DNA from: an uncultured Fretibacterium sp. | Lineage (GTDB): Bacteria > Synergistota > Synergistia > Synergistales > Aminobacteriaceae | Direction: 5' to 3' | Length of the DNA stretch: 64,000 nucleotides | NCBI GenBank assembly: GCA_946186205.1 | Contig: CAMHMH010000002.1 | Location: 1 to 64,000 of the forward strand | Shown: piece after piece, positions 8,486 to 16,547 of the stretch | How the letters are laid out: each line of letters starts with the position of its first letter | Position numbering within the stretch: the stretch's first letter is position 1 | Translations under genes and position numbers: made by a program | Notes under the pieces: model-generated | Databases searched by the model: none | Told to the model about the DNA's origin: nothing | The model's input: only the letters and a program-made list of their open reading frames with translations

Positions 8486-9334
8486 ATGGCACGTAAATTT
8501 TCGTTAGCTTATCTCACAATCCCCGGCACCAATCCGATGGATCAGATCAAAATCGCAAAAGAAGCAGGCTATGACTATGTGAGTCTCCGCACGATTCCTA
8601 TGCACCTTCCCGGTGAGCCTTCATTCCTTCCGCAGGATGACCCGAAACTTTTTGCCGACATCAAAGCAGCCCTCAAAGAATACGACATGCCGTTAATGGA
8701 CATTGAGCTTGCGCGAATCCGCAAAGACCTCGACATTAACGAGTACAAGCCCGCGTTCGAGGCAGCCGCGAAATTAGGCGCAACGGACGTACTCGGCTCA
8801 GTGTGGACACGCGACCGCAAATGGTACACAGAGACAGCCGGAAAAGTCGCGGACATGGCAAAAGAGTTCGGACTCATGTTCAACATTGAGTTCCTTCCTT
8901 GGGCAGGTGTCAGAAACCTTCAGGAAGATATTTCCCTCATCGATGACCTTTACAGGGATAACGTCTTTGTGATGGTCGACACGCTTCACGCAGGCAGGGC
9001 AGGCGTAACAGGCTCAGAGCTTGCGAGGACTCCGAGAAAGTATTTCCGCTTCATTCACCTTTGCGACGGCCCGGCACCAGAGAACGCAGAGTGCAAAGAC
9101 ACAGTGCTTGACAACATCAAAGATGATCTCATGCTCTACACTGCGCGCGAGGCAAGATTCTATGTCGGTGAAGGTGATGTGAAAATCGCTGACATGATAA
9201 AAGCAATGCCGAATATCCCGCTGTCGATTGAGCTTCCCAACCTCAAAGAGATTCAAGCGCGGGGAGTCGCCGGCCATGCGAAACAGTGCCTCGAGACCGC
9301 AAAGAAATATTTTGCCGAGAACGGTATCGACTGA
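8486..9334 (+). CDS. Xylose-isomerase-like TIM-barrel protein (sugar epimerase / AP endonuclease 2 superfamily)
   Basis: A 282-residue cytoplasmic protein with the periodic beta-alpha pattern of the sugar phosphate isomerase/epimerase superfamily. AGDYVSLR-type and MDIELARI strands are visible (here GYDYVSLRT), followed by NIEFLPWAG, VMVDTLHAGRAG and FIHLCDGPAP. These carry the metal-binding Glu, Asp and His residues expected at barrel strand ends. The family includes epimerases, inosose and 3-dehydroshikimate dehydratases. Because it lies between a shikimate-dehydrogenase-like enzyme and a lyase, a dehydratase or isomerase acting on a cyclic polyol acid is attractive, but this is inference. 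Ribosome site GAAAGGAG upstream. Its stop TGA overlaps the next start by one base. Confidence 0.8.
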   Translation: MARKFSLAYLTIPGTNPMDQIKIAKEAGYDYVSLRTIPMHLPGEPSFLPQDDPKLFADIKAALKEYDMPLMDIELARIRKDLDINEYKPAFEAAAKLGATDVLGSVWTRDRKWYTETAGKVADMAKEFGLMFNIEFLPWAGVRNLQEDISLIDDLYRDNVFVMVDTLHAGRAGVTGSELARTPRKYFRFIHLCDGPAPENAECKDTVLDNIKDDLMLYTAREARFYVGEGDVKIADMIKAMPNIPLSIELPNLKEIQARGVAGHAKQCLETAKKYFAENGID

Positions 9335-10263
9335 TGATGAACTTGCCCGAAAAAGTAACAATGTGTGAAGTCGGTCTGCGCGACGGAGTCCAGAATGAGA
9401 AAGTTTACCCCAACACAGACCAGAAAATAGAAATCCTGCGTGGCTTCATTGACGCGGGCTATAAGGTTATCGAGGTCGGCTCATTCATGCACCCCAAGAG
9501 AGTCCCTCAGATGGCTGACACTGATGAAATCTTCAAGCGTATAGGCGAGATTCCCGGAGATGTAGAACTGCGCGCGCTCATTCCCAACACACGCGGAGTA
9601 CAGCGGGCTATCGATTGCGGCTGCAAGAAGGTAAAGCTCAATGTTTCCGCCAGCCGTATGCACAACCTCAAGAATCTTAACAGGACTCCAGAGGAGAGCG
9701 TTGCGGGTTTTGCTGACTGCGTGAAGATGGCGAACGAGAATCACATAGCTATATCCGGCTCAATCTCAATGCCTTATGCTTCACCTTGGGAAGGAAGGAC
9801 TCCCGTTGAAGATGTTGACGCGATAATAGAGGCGTATTTGAAGGTCGGAATTGATGAGATTTCGTTGTCTGACGCTTCAGGGCAGGCAGTCCCGAATCAG
9901 GTCTACGATCTCTGCAAGCATGTCCGTGAAAAATATCCGCAGGCTTCATGGTGGCTTCACTTCCACAACACACGCGGCGCGGCAATGGCTAACATACTCG
10001 CGGCAATGCAGGCGGGAATGACTCGCTTTGATGCTTCATTCGGCGGTCTTGGCGGATGTCCTTTCGTCCCCGGCGCGGCTGGCAATATCTCATCAGAGGA
10101 CGTAATCAATATGCTTGATGAGATGGGAATCACAACGGGCGTTGACGTTCTGAAGGTTATGGAAATGTCCCGGAAGATTCGCGAAATTGTCGGCCATGAT
10201 TTAGACAGCTACGTGTTAAGGGCAGGACGCTCGAAGGATCTAATCGCTTCACAGTCAGAGTAA
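9334..10263 (+). CDS. HMG-CoA-lyase-like aldolase (HMGL family)
   Basis: A 309-residue TIM-barrel lyase of the DRE metallolyase group. The signature EVGLRDGVQNE (about residues 11-21) holds the catalytic Arg-Asp pair, HFHNTRG holds the metal-binding His residues, and GGCPFVPGAAGNISSED holds the catalytic Cys loop of 3-hydroxy-3-methylglutaryl-CoA lyases. Such enzymes cleave a 3-hydroxy-3-methylacyl compound to acetyl-CoA or pyruvate and a carbonyl product. The start ATG shares a base with the preceding TGA, indicating coupled translation; a second ATG follows immediately. The exact substrate cannot be read; its context with the TRAP uptake genes implies cleavage of an imported carboxylate. 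Confidence 0.88.
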   Translation: MMNLPEKVTMCEVGLRDGVQNEKVYPNTDQKIEILRGFIDAGYKVIEVGSFMHPKRVPQMADTDEIFKRIGEIPGDVELRALIPNTRGVQRAIDCGCKKVKLNVSASRMHNLKNLNRTPEESVAGFADCVKMANENHIAISGSISMPYASPWEGRTPVEDVDAIIEAYLKVGIDEISLSDASGQAVPNQVYDLCKHVREKYPQASWWLHFHNTRGAAMANILAAMQAGMTRFDASFGGLGGCPFVPGAAGNISSEDVINMLDEMGITTGVDVLKVMEMSRKIREIVGHDLDSYVLRAGRSKDLIASQSE

Positions 10264-10273
10264 AGGCTAGGGG

Positions 10274-10298
10274 ACAGGGTACAGGATACAGGGTACAG
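10274..10298. repeat. Heptanucleotide array (ACAGGGT/ACAGGAT)
   Basis: Three heptamer units and a partial fourth (ACAGGGT, ACAGGAT, ACAGGGT, ACAG) lie just after the lyase stop. They are followed at 10304-10320 by CTACCCCTTGTCCCT, which can pair back with AGGGGACAGGG at 10269. The 97-base gap to dctQ thus holds a slippage-prone array inside a possible hairpin. Confidence 0.7.
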
Positions 10299-10360
10299 CT
10301 ATTCCCTACCCCTTGTCCCTAATCCCTTAATCACTATAAACACAAGGAGGAATATTCTAC

Positions 10361-10933
10361 ATGTTCAAATGGCTTGATGAGCATTTCGAAGAGTGCTTAA
10401 TGGTCATATTTCTGATACTGATTGCATGTGTCATGATGCTTCAGGTTATCGTCAGAAAGATTCCGTTTTTGCCGTCGCTTACATGGGCTGAGGAGTTCTC
10501 GCGCTTCATGTGGATAATGAGCGTATTTATCTCCCTTCCCTACACAGTCAGAAAAGCAAACATGCTCCGCGTAAATGTCGTAATTGACCTTCTTCCCGAA
10601 AAACTCCGCAAGGTCATTAATCTTTGTGTCGACGTTATCGTGGGTGTGTGCATGGCTCTTCTTGCGTATCACTGCATAGAGTGCCTCAGATGGTCAGCGG
10701 GTGAAATGCTTGAAGGCGCGAAGGCTGAGACTTCCCCGGCTATGAACTGGCCGATGTGGTGGCTGTACGCGGTCGGGCTTTTCGGGTTCTGCCTGGCGAC
10801 TCTCAGGGCGGTTCAGATGTTCTTTATCCATCTCAGCAAGTTTAACGAGAGGGAGCTTACGACTCTTGAGCAGACACAGCTTGACGCAAAGGCCGAACTT
10901 GAAGCGGCAGCAAAAGCAGAGGGGGCGAAGTAA
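10361..10933 (+). CDS. dctQ: TRAP transporter small permease (DctQ type)
   Basis: A 190-residue inner-membrane protein with four hydrophobic segments (about residues 13-32, 47-65, 87-107 and 127-146), standard for DctQ subunits. WAEEFSRFMWIW-type sequence in the second segment (here WAEEFSRFMWIM) is a family hallmark. It pairs with the large permease downstream to drive Na+-coupled uptake of an organic acid. Strong AAGGAGG site. The C-terminal ~25 residues are an Ala/Glu/Lys-rich cytoplasmic tail. The heptamer array upstream separates it from the enzyme genes, yet the gap is short and the same operon is likely. Confidence 0.93.
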   Translation: MFKWLDEHFEECLMVIFLILIACVMMLQVIVRKIPFLPSLTWAEEFSRFMWIMSVFISLPYTVRKANMLRVNVVIDLLPEKLRKVINLCVDVIVGVCMALLAYHCIECLRWSAGEMLEGAKAETSPAMNWPMWWLYAVGLFGFCLATLRAVQMFFIHLSKFNERELTTLEQTQLDAKAELEAAAKAEGAK

Positions 10934-10936
10934 TCA

Positions 10937-12238
10937 ATGGCGGCGTTACTCGTATTCGTAGTATTTCTCGTAGCAATAGTACTCTCGATACCCATCGGAG
11001 TAAGCATGATTCTCGGCTCAGTCGCACCCATTCTCATGATGGGCAGAGGCGGAGTCATTCCTCAGATTGTCGACAACACATTATCCGGCGCAAACTCAAC
11101 ACCGATTCTTGCGGTTCCCCTGTTCATTCTCGGCGGAGTCATCATGGCCGAGGGCGGAATCTCAAAGAAGCTCTTCAACTTCTTCTCGTACTTTGTCGGA
11201 CGCTTCACGGGCGGAGTTCCCTGCGCTGTAGTTTTGACGTGCCTGTTCTACGGCGCAATTTCGGGTTCAGGCCCTGCAACAACGGCGGCTGTCGGCGCGA
11301 TGTGCATTCCGTTCATGGTTGACTTAGGCTACAACAAGACATGGGCGGCAGGACTTATCGCAGTCGCGGGCGGACTCGGAGTCATAATTCCCCCGTCGAT
11401 TCCTTTCGTCCTTTACTCACTCGCAACAGGAGTCTCAACCGGCAAATTATTCTTAGGCGGAGTCTTCCCCGGAATTTTAATCGGATTGTTCCTCATGGCC
11501 TATGCGGTTTTCTACTGCGCTACGAACAAAGACAACAAAGCGGAGATTAACGAGAAGACTCAGAAAAGGCTTGACGAGATCAGCGCGAACGGATTCATGC
11601 CCCTCCTGAAGGATTCATTCTGGGCGTTGCTATGTCCGTTAATCATTCTCGGCGGTATCTATTCGGGATTCTTCACACCGACTGAAGCGGCTGTTGTCTC
11701 AGTCTTCTACGCAATAATAGTATGTCTCTTCATTGAGCGCACAATAAAATTCTCTGCTCTTCCTGCGTTCCTCATCAGCTCGGTGAAAACTTACGGCGGA
11801 CTCGCGTTCATTCTCGCATTCGCAACGGCATTCGGGCGCGTATTGTCTCTCACACATGCAACGTCAGCAGTGCAGGATTTCATTCTGAACAACTTCCACA
11901 GCGACATAGCAGTCCTCAGCGTATGCACGATTATATTCTTGATACTCGGCATGATTATGGACACTGGCCCGGCGATTATCATTCTCGCTCCCGTTCTCCT
12001 TCCTGCTGTGAAAATGCTCGGTGTTAATGAGGTGCATTTCGGTGTTGTCCTCGTGTGCTGCCTGTCGATAGGACTTGCGACTCCTCCGTTCGGACTCGAT
12101 TTGTTCGTTGCCGGAAATATTTCGCAGGATCAGCCGATGGATGTCGCAAAGAGGGCTTTCCCGTTCATCGTGGCATTCTTGATCTCATTGGCGTTGATTG
12201 TCTATATCCCGTCAATAAGCACGTGGCTTGCATATTAG
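10937..12238 (+). CDS. dctM: TRAP transporter large permease (DctM type)
   Basis: A 433-residue polytopic membrane protein, 3 bases after dctQ, with about 12 hydrophobic segments. Family landmarks are SGSGPATTAAVGAM and AGLIAVAGGLGVIIPPSIP near residue 115-160, and FFTPTEAAVVSVFYA and GMIMDTGPAIIILAPVLLP later. It forms the transport channel with DctQ. The stop TAG is inside the ribosome-binding sequence of the next gene (TAGGAGGG), so translation is coupled to dctP. Confidence 0.95.
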   Translation: MAALLVFVVFLVAIVLSIPIGVSMILGSVAPILMMGRGGVIPQIVDNTLSGANSTPILAVPLFILGGVIMAEGGISKKLFNFFSYFVGRFTGGVPCAVVLTCLFYGAISGSGPATTAAVGAMCIPFMVDLGYNKTWAAGLIAVAGGLGVIIPPSIPFVLYSLATGVSTGKLFLGGVFPGILIGLFLMAYAVFYCATNKDNKAEINEKTQKRLDEISANGFMPLLKDSFWALLCPLIILGGIYSGFFTPTEAAVVSVFYAIIVCLFIERTIKFSALPAFLISSVKTYGGLAFILAFATAFGRVLSLTHATSAVQDFILNNFHSDIAVLSVCTIIFLILGMIMDTGPAIIILAPVLLPAVKMLGVNEVHFGVVLVCCLSIGLATPPFGLDLFVAGNISQDQPMDVAKRAFPFIVAFLISLALIVYIPSISTWLAY

Positions 12239-12250
12239 GAGGGTAAAACT

Positions 12251-13354
12251 ATGAGAAAATTTATCATTGCCCTTATGGTTGTTCTTGCGCTCGGCTCGTG
12301 TGCTTTCGGAGCGTCGGAATTTGATGAAGTATGGCTTGTTACCGCCGACACAACAGCAAAGGGCGCGGCAGGCCAGGTATTTGCGCAGCTCATTCAGTCA
12401 AAAGTTAAGGCAGCAAACGCGGGACTCGTGATTGACTATTTCCCTAACGGCGAATTAGGCGGGGACGCTGATTTGCTCCGTCAGGCTCAGAAGGGATATA
12501 TAGCAATCACAGTATGCCAGACAGCCCCGATAGTGTCATTCATTCCCGAGATGGCAGTGTTCGATTTGCCGATGGTTTTCGCGAGATACGACGGCGATAC
12601 GATCGACAAAGTTTTGAACGGCGACTCGGAGTTTCACCGCAAAATGTCAGCAGCTTACGAAAAGGCCGGGCTTCACCTTCTCGGCTTCATGCAGAACGCA
12701 ACGTACAGACTCGCGACGGCCAATAAAGACCTTGAGACTCTGACGGACTTCACCGGGCTTCAGATAAGAACGATGGAGAACAAGAATCACATGGACTTTT
12801 GGACGGCAATCGGCGCGGAACCTACACCGCTTGCATGGGGCGAGCTTTACTTCTCACTTCAGAGCGGAACGGTAAACGCTCAGGAGAACGCCGCAGACAC
12901 ATGCGTGGGCGCGCACTTTGAGGAAGTACAGAAATTCCTCGCCTGCACGAATCACATACTCTACTGCAACCAGATCTGCATCAACGACAAAATCTATAAG
13001 GCACTCAAGCCCGAACACAGAGCAGTCCTCGACAAGGCAGTAGCTGAAGCGTTGCAGGAAATGCGCCCGAAACTTGAGGAGATCGACAAGAGCAACAAGG
13101 CAATCCTCGTAAAAGGCGGAATGAAGATGATTGAGTACGATAATTCATTCTTCAGCGATGTGCTTGCGGTTCAGGGAGTGAAGGATCTGTACAAGAGAAT
13201 CGATACAGCTACGAACGGACTCGCCTCGACGCTTGAGAAGAGTCTTGAAGAAGTAGCAGAAGCCTCAAAGCCCAAACCCGCAACAGCTATCGATGACGCT
13301 CAGAAGAAAGCACCGTCCCAGAGTGAAACACCCGCTCCCGTTCCCGCTGAGTAA
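12251..13354 (+). CDS. dctP: TRAP transporter periplasmic solute-binding protein (DctP type)
   Basis: 367 residues with a signal peptide ending CAFGA-S. The body is the DctP fold: DYFPNGELGGDADLLRQAQKG, then FTGLQIRTMENK with the conserved Arg that binds the substrate carboxylate, and GTVNAQENAADTC. It captures the substrate in the periplasm for DctQM. The last ~35 residues are an unusual Pro/Ala/Lys tail (KPKPATA, PAPVPAE) after the normal end of the fold, probably disordered. The neighbouring enzymes suggest a carboxylate, perhaps a cyclic hydroxy acid. A terminator follows at 13464. Confidence 0.93.
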   Translation: MRKFIIALMVVLALGSCAFGASEFDEVWLVTADTTAKGAAGQVFAQLIQSKVKAANAGLVIDYFPNGELGGDADLLRQAQKGYIAITVCQTAPIVSFIPEMAVFDLPMVFARYDGDTIDKVLNGDSEFHRKMSAAYEKAGLHLLGFMQNATYRLATANKDLETLTDFTGLQIRTMENKNHMDFWTAIGAEPTPLAWGELYFSLQSGTVNAQENAADTCVGAHFEEVQKFLACTNHILYCNQICINDKIYKALKPEHRAVLDKAVAEALQEMRPKLEEIDKSNKAILVKGGMKMIEYDNSFFSDVLAVQGVKDLYKRIDTATNGLASTLEKSLEEVAEASKPKPATAIDDAQKKAPSQSETPAPVPAE

Positions 13355-13456
13355 GAATCGAATCGGCGACTCAGTATCGAGTCATTAAGAAGCAAATCGG
13401 CAGCTCAAAATCGAGACGCTAAGAAGTGAACTGCCAGACAAGAATCGAATCGGCAA
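13355..13456. repeat. Intergenic repeat built on an AATCGAATCGGC core
   Basis: Three to four imperfect units lie after dctP: AAGAATCGAATCGGC twice, with AAGAAGCAAATCGGC and AAGAAGTGAACTGCC between them. Units are separated by about 25-35 bases. The reverse complement of the same motif (GCCGATTCGCTTCTTAGACT) occurs in the repeat at 34446-34596, so this is a dispersed family. No protein is encoded. Confidence 0.65.
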
Positions 13457-13463
13457 TAAATTT

Positions 13464-13499
13464 CCCGGTCATGAAAAACGAAATGGCCGGGATTTTTTG
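13464..13499 (+). terminator. Rho-independent terminator of the TRAP operon
   Basis: Stem CCCGGTCAT / ATGGCCGGG (one wobble), 10-base loop and six T. It ends the aroE-like/TRAP operon. Confidence 0.85.
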
Positions 13500-13602
13500 T
13501 GCGCTGAAATTTTGAGGGGCTGACTCAGTTTCAAGTTTCACGAAAAGAGCAACGTATAAAATATAAAGAGATTAGATTTTGTGTTAAGGATTAATTTTCG
13601 TA

Positions 13603-13631
13603 TTGCCGAATTAATCAGCAGATGATAAAAT
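13603..13631 (+). promoter_or_regulatory. Probable promoter of the pilin-like gene
   Basis: TTGCCG, 17 bases, TAAAAT, a good match to a housekeeping promoter. It lies ~170 bases before the pilin start. The remaining gap (13500-13783) shows no other gene. Confidence 0.45.
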
Positions 13632-13799
13632 TCACTCATCCAAAGAAAAAAGTTCCAAAAGTTTCAAAGGCAACAAAGCGTTAAGGGTTTGCAGTTCATG
13701 TAGTCATTTGCGCTCAATAGGCGGGGCGTATTTGATGAACGTACTGTGCGGAATGTTTCAAAACAAATTGTGTGTTCGATTATAGGAGGTTGAAAAGTG

Positions 13800-14372
13800 A
13801 TGAAAACATCACGCAAAGGTTTCACGTTGGTTGAGCTGCTCATTGTAGTGGCTATTTTGGCGACTCTTACTGCAAGCATGACGATTTCCATGCAGGGAGC
13901 ATCAGCAAAGGCAAAGGCATCAACGATAGCTTCAAACGTAAACGCGATGAGGGCGGCGGCTGTCTTGTATGCAACTAACCATTCGGGCGAAGATCTTACT
14001 AATGTTACAACGGATACGGTATTGTCATTGTCCCTGCCCACGTGGTATGACATTAAGTATGATGGTGATGGCACTGATACACGGGCAATTAAGTATACGG
14101 CACATAACGCTACAGCTCCAAACGCGGGGCCTACAACATGGATAGTCAAGGTAGATTTCAGCGGAGACTCAGACAAGGACGACATCAGAACAGCATTGCA
14201 GGCGATAAAAGGCTACGGCAAATATAATGTCCATACTGATGCAGCAGAGAATCCTGAAACTCCCGCAAGTGATACAGCGACTGACATTATTACCAACACT
14301 ACTAACTCATTCCAAGTCAAACTCCTCTCCGGCATAATTGAGCCTGTAGATACTGCGATATTCACAAACTAA
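13800..14372 (+). CDS. Type IV pilin-like protein with N-methylation motif
   Basis: A 190-residue prepilin. Short basic leader, then the prepilin-peptidase site KG followed by FTLVELLIVVAILATL, with Glu at position 5 of the mature chain and a ~20-residue hydrophobic helix. The rest is a soluble head rich in Thr, Asp and Ala. AGGAGG stands 10 bases before ATG 13800 and 7 before the adjacent GTG 13797, so either may start. No pilus assembly genes lie near; it is an orphan single-gene unit flanked by a promoter and a terminator. It could be a type IV pilus or type II secretion pseudopilin subunit. Confidence 0.85.
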   Translation: MKTSRKGFTLVELLIVVAILATLTASMTISMQGASAKAKASTIASNVNAMRAAAVLYATNHSGEDLTNVTTDTVLSLSLPTWYDIKYDGDGTDTRAIKYTAHNATAPNAGPTTWIVKVDFSGDSDKDDIRTALQAIKGYGKYNVHTDAAENPETPASDTATDIITNTTNSFQVKLLSGIIEPVDTAIFTN

Positions 14373-14403
14373 CTAACACACCACACAAGCACATCAGACA
14401 GCG

Positions 14404-14438
14404 AACTCCGAGAGACTCAAATCTCCCGGAGTTTTTTG
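14404..14438 (+). terminator. Terminator after the pilin-like gene
   Basis: AACTCCG-GAG pairs with CTC-CGGAGTT around a short loop, followed by six T. It ends right at the stop codon of the convergent toxin gene and may serve only the plus strand. Confidence 0.8.
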
Positions 14439-14771
14439 TTACCCGAATATTTCTGAGTGTGTGCCGATGTTGGAGAATATCAGCACTTCACAGTATGATT
14501 TCTTGCGTACCTGATACACCACAAGAAGATCGCCTTTCACGTGGCATTCACGAAATTCGTTCCATTCGCCTTTAAGTTCATGGTCTCGCCATTCAGCCGG
14601 AAGTGAGCCGTTATTCTTCACAAGAAGTGATATTACTTCCTTGATGCGGTTCATGTCGTGCTTGCCGGAACGCGAAAGTTTTTCCCAGTCATCAACGAAA
14701 TCTTTTGTGTACAATACTTCTCGGGGAAACGGCGTGCGCTTCCTCTCAGGAGTTTTCTTCGTCGGTGTCAA
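14439..14771 (-). CDS. YafQ-type mRNA interferase toxin
   Basis: Ribosome-dependent endoribonuclease of the RelE/YafQ superfamily. The family C-terminal pattern is clear: HELKGEWNEFRECHVKGDLLVVY, then IFSNIGTHSEIFG, including the His and Arg residues expected in the active site. The start is uncertain. A TTG at 14771 has AGGAGG 9 bases upstream and gives 110 residues; ATG 14795 and TTG 14813 also fit but lack a ribosome site. It overlaps the antitoxin 3' end by 26 bases, the usual coupling of a toxin/antitoxin pair. It lies just downstream of the malate operon. Confidence 0.85.
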   Translation of the reverse strand: MTPTKKTPERKRTPFPREVLYTKDFVDDWEKLSRSGKHDMNRIKEVISLLVKNNGSLPAEWRDHELKGEWNEFRECHVKGDLLVVYQVRKKSYCEVLIFSNIGTHSEIFG

Positions 14772-14967
14772 TTTCTCCGTCCTCCTCGTTATCATCGCCG
14801 AATATTTCCTCAAGGTGATAGCTTTCCATGCGTTTCTCCCATGCGTCTGCGAGTTCCATTGCTTCGGCCATTGAGCGCAGAGTCCGGGGATTCTTTATCT
14901 GCGTTCCGTCCTCGTCGTAAATCCGAATGTTGCGCCAGTCAATTTTGGGTTCTCTTACCTGTTCCAT
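14746..14967 (-). CDS. Putative antitoxin partner of the YafQ-type toxin
   Basis: A 73-residue acidic protein just upstream of the toxin gene and overlapping it. ATG 14967 is chosen because GAGGAG precedes it by 8 bases. The sequence is not a typical RelB/DinJ antitoxin. The N-terminal half (EPKIDWRNIRIYDEDG) has no clear ribbon-helix-helix, and the C-terminal half is a helix ending in a very acidic tail (GDDNEEDGEIDTDEE) that could neutralise the basic toxin. The role rests on position, size and charge. Confidence 0.65.
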   Translation of the reverse strand: MEQVREPKIDWRNIRIYDEDGTQIKNPRTLRSMAEAMELADAWEKRMESYHLEEIFGDDNEEDGEIDTDEENS

Positions 14968-15000
14968 AAATATCACTCCTCATATTGTTATCGTGTCATT

Positions 15001-15942
15001 CTACATCAAGCCGAGACTCTTGAATGCGAACGTCCACAAAAATATCGTTATCACAGAAATTATTGTTGTCGCGCAAACAAGCTGTCCCGCCAATTGTCCG
15101 TCAGCACCCATCGCAACCGCCATAGGATATGACGCAACCGCCGACGGAGCCGCAAACGTTACCATCATCGCACAAAGACTCTGACCCCTGAACCCCGAAA
15201 TCACCGCAAGAGGCAGCATGACTCCCGGCAAAATTATCATCCGCAGAATCACTCCCCACGCAAGAAGCCTCCTGTCTGCAATCGCGTCGGCCATGTCGAG
15301 ACCAACACCGAGAGAAATAAAGCTGATTGTCGTCGTTGAGTTTGCTATGCTCCGAATCACTGACCACAATACAGCCGGAATCTTTATCCCGAATCCCTTC
15401 ACTATGAACGCGCATATTGCTCCGATTATCATGGGGTTCTTCAGCACAGCGAGGAATAATTTTGCCGGACTCGATTTCCCCGAACGCCCTGCCTCAAGTA
15501 TTATCGCAGAGAATATATTGACCATCGGCACAACTAACATGCTCATCATTATCACTACACCTATATTGCCCTCGCCGTATAACGCTTCCGACACAACCAC
15601 GCCGAATATTACGTAGTTCCCTCTCACGATCGCCTGGCCTATCACTGAAGACTTGCGCAGGTCTCTCGTCAAGTATCGCGGGCAGTCGAGGCACAATGCG
15701 AACATTATCAGAAGGCACACAGCCGTGAATACCATCTCTTTCACCGCAATGCCTCCCGAAAAATTTATCTCGTATATATTCTTGAACAACAGCAGCGGCA
15801 TAAAAACCCGGAATATCAGCCTGTCATATTCCTTCATAGCCGGGCGCGTTATTACCCCTTTTGTCCTGCAAAGCCAGCCGATTATCATCAATATCATCAT
15901 CGGACTTACTACGGTCAACGCCGCTATGAAACTTTCACTCAT
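15001..15942 (-). CDS. AEC-family permease (auxin efflux carrier / malonate-malate type)
   Basis: A 313-residue inner-membrane protein with about ten hydrophobic segments and the internal two-fold layout of the AEC family. Recognisable are PMMILMIIGWLCR at the N-terminus, the PLLLFKNI stretch, and the late GVMLPLAVISGF and APSAVASYPMA segments. AEC carriers move malate, malonate, lactate or similar acids. It is last in a five-gene operon opened by malic enzyme, and its start overlaps the preceding gene by 8 bases, so organic acid import or export tied to malate metabolism is likely. Confidence 0.88.
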   Translation of the reverse strand: MSESFIAALTVVSPMMILMIIGWLCRTKGVITRPAMKEYDRLIFRVFMPLLLFKNIYEINFSGGIAVKEMVFTAVCLLIMFALCLDCPRYLTRDLRKSSVIGQAIVRGNYVIFGVVVSEALYGEGNIGVVIMMSMLVVPMVNIFSAIILEAGRSGKSSPAKLFLAVLKNPMIIGAICAFIVKGFGIKIPAVLWSVIRSIANSTTTISFISLGVGLDMADAIADRRLLAWGVILRMIILPGVMLPLAVISGFRGQSLCAMMVTFAAPSAVASYPMAVAMGADGQLAGQLVCATTIISVITIFLWTFAFKSLGLM

Positions 15943-16543
15943 TTATTTTTTCCTCCTCTATAAGTTTATGCGCTTTAACTGCGACTGCTGAAAGAAGATT
16001 GTATTTCTCCGCAAGCTGTGAAGGACTCATTCTCTGAGTCTCTTTGCTGACGGGGATATATGTTATGTCGTTGTCATTGTATTTTTTCGGAGCGTTCTCG
16101 ATGATGAGCCTGTATGCTGAAAAGTGAAGTGCCTCGTCATGATTCATTTTGCTGACGGACTCGCGGACTCTCAGAATCTCCCGGACATTCGCGAAAATTC
16201 CCGACAGTCCCACAATGACAGCAAGAGGCCCGATTACTTTCACCGGGAATAATCCTTCAAGCCCCGGCCATGAGTCATTAACCGTAAGCAAGAGAGTCAG
16301 AATCATTCCCGCAAGTATCAGCATGAAGAACGCGAAACATTTCGACAGTATCAATTTTGCCGGATAAAGAAAGACCCGCGCCCCCTCAAGAGCGCAGGCC
16401 GTACAAATTTCGTAATTCTGAAACTCGCCTAATGCCTGAATAATTTTCTCGCCGTCAAAGTCCCTTATGTGCAGAGTGTGAACTTCAAGCAAACGGAATC
16501 TTATCGCGCCGGGCGAATCACTTTTGCATTCAAGGCAGGACAT
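15935..16543 (-). CDS. Unknown membrane protein with two CxxC pairs
   Basis: I do not recognise this 202-residue protein. It begins with a small zinc-ribbon-like module: CLEC at residues 3-6 and CTAC at about 46-49, both cytoplasmic by charge. Two membrane helices follow (about 68-88 and 100-118). A charged C-terminal domain of ~80 residues then ends in a helix with a Glu/Lys-rich tip. Gaps of 4 bases upstream and an 8-base overlap downstream place it inside the malate operon. The zinc module and membrane anchor suggest an accessory or regulatory subunit rather than a carrier. Confidence 0.7.
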   Translation of the reverse strand: MSCLECKSDSPGAIRFRLLEVHTLHIRDFDGEKIIQALGEFQNYEICTACALEGARVFLYPAKLILSKCFAFFMLILAGMILTLLLTVNDSWPGLEGLFPVKVIGPLAVIVGLSGIFANVREILRVRESVSKMNHDEALHFSAYRLIIENAPKKYNDNDITYIPVSKETQRMSPSQLAEKYNLLSAVAVKAHKLIEEEKINE

Positions 16544-16547
16544 TCAT

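Noticed and set aside
9481-9744. Long antisense frames over the lyase and other well-conserved genes
   Set aside because: They lie opposite genes with intact family motifs and have no ribosome site.
13355-13456. Possible CRISPR array
   Set aside because: The repeat units are short, imperfect and unevenly spaced; spacers are not unique and of constant length, and no cas gene is in the window.
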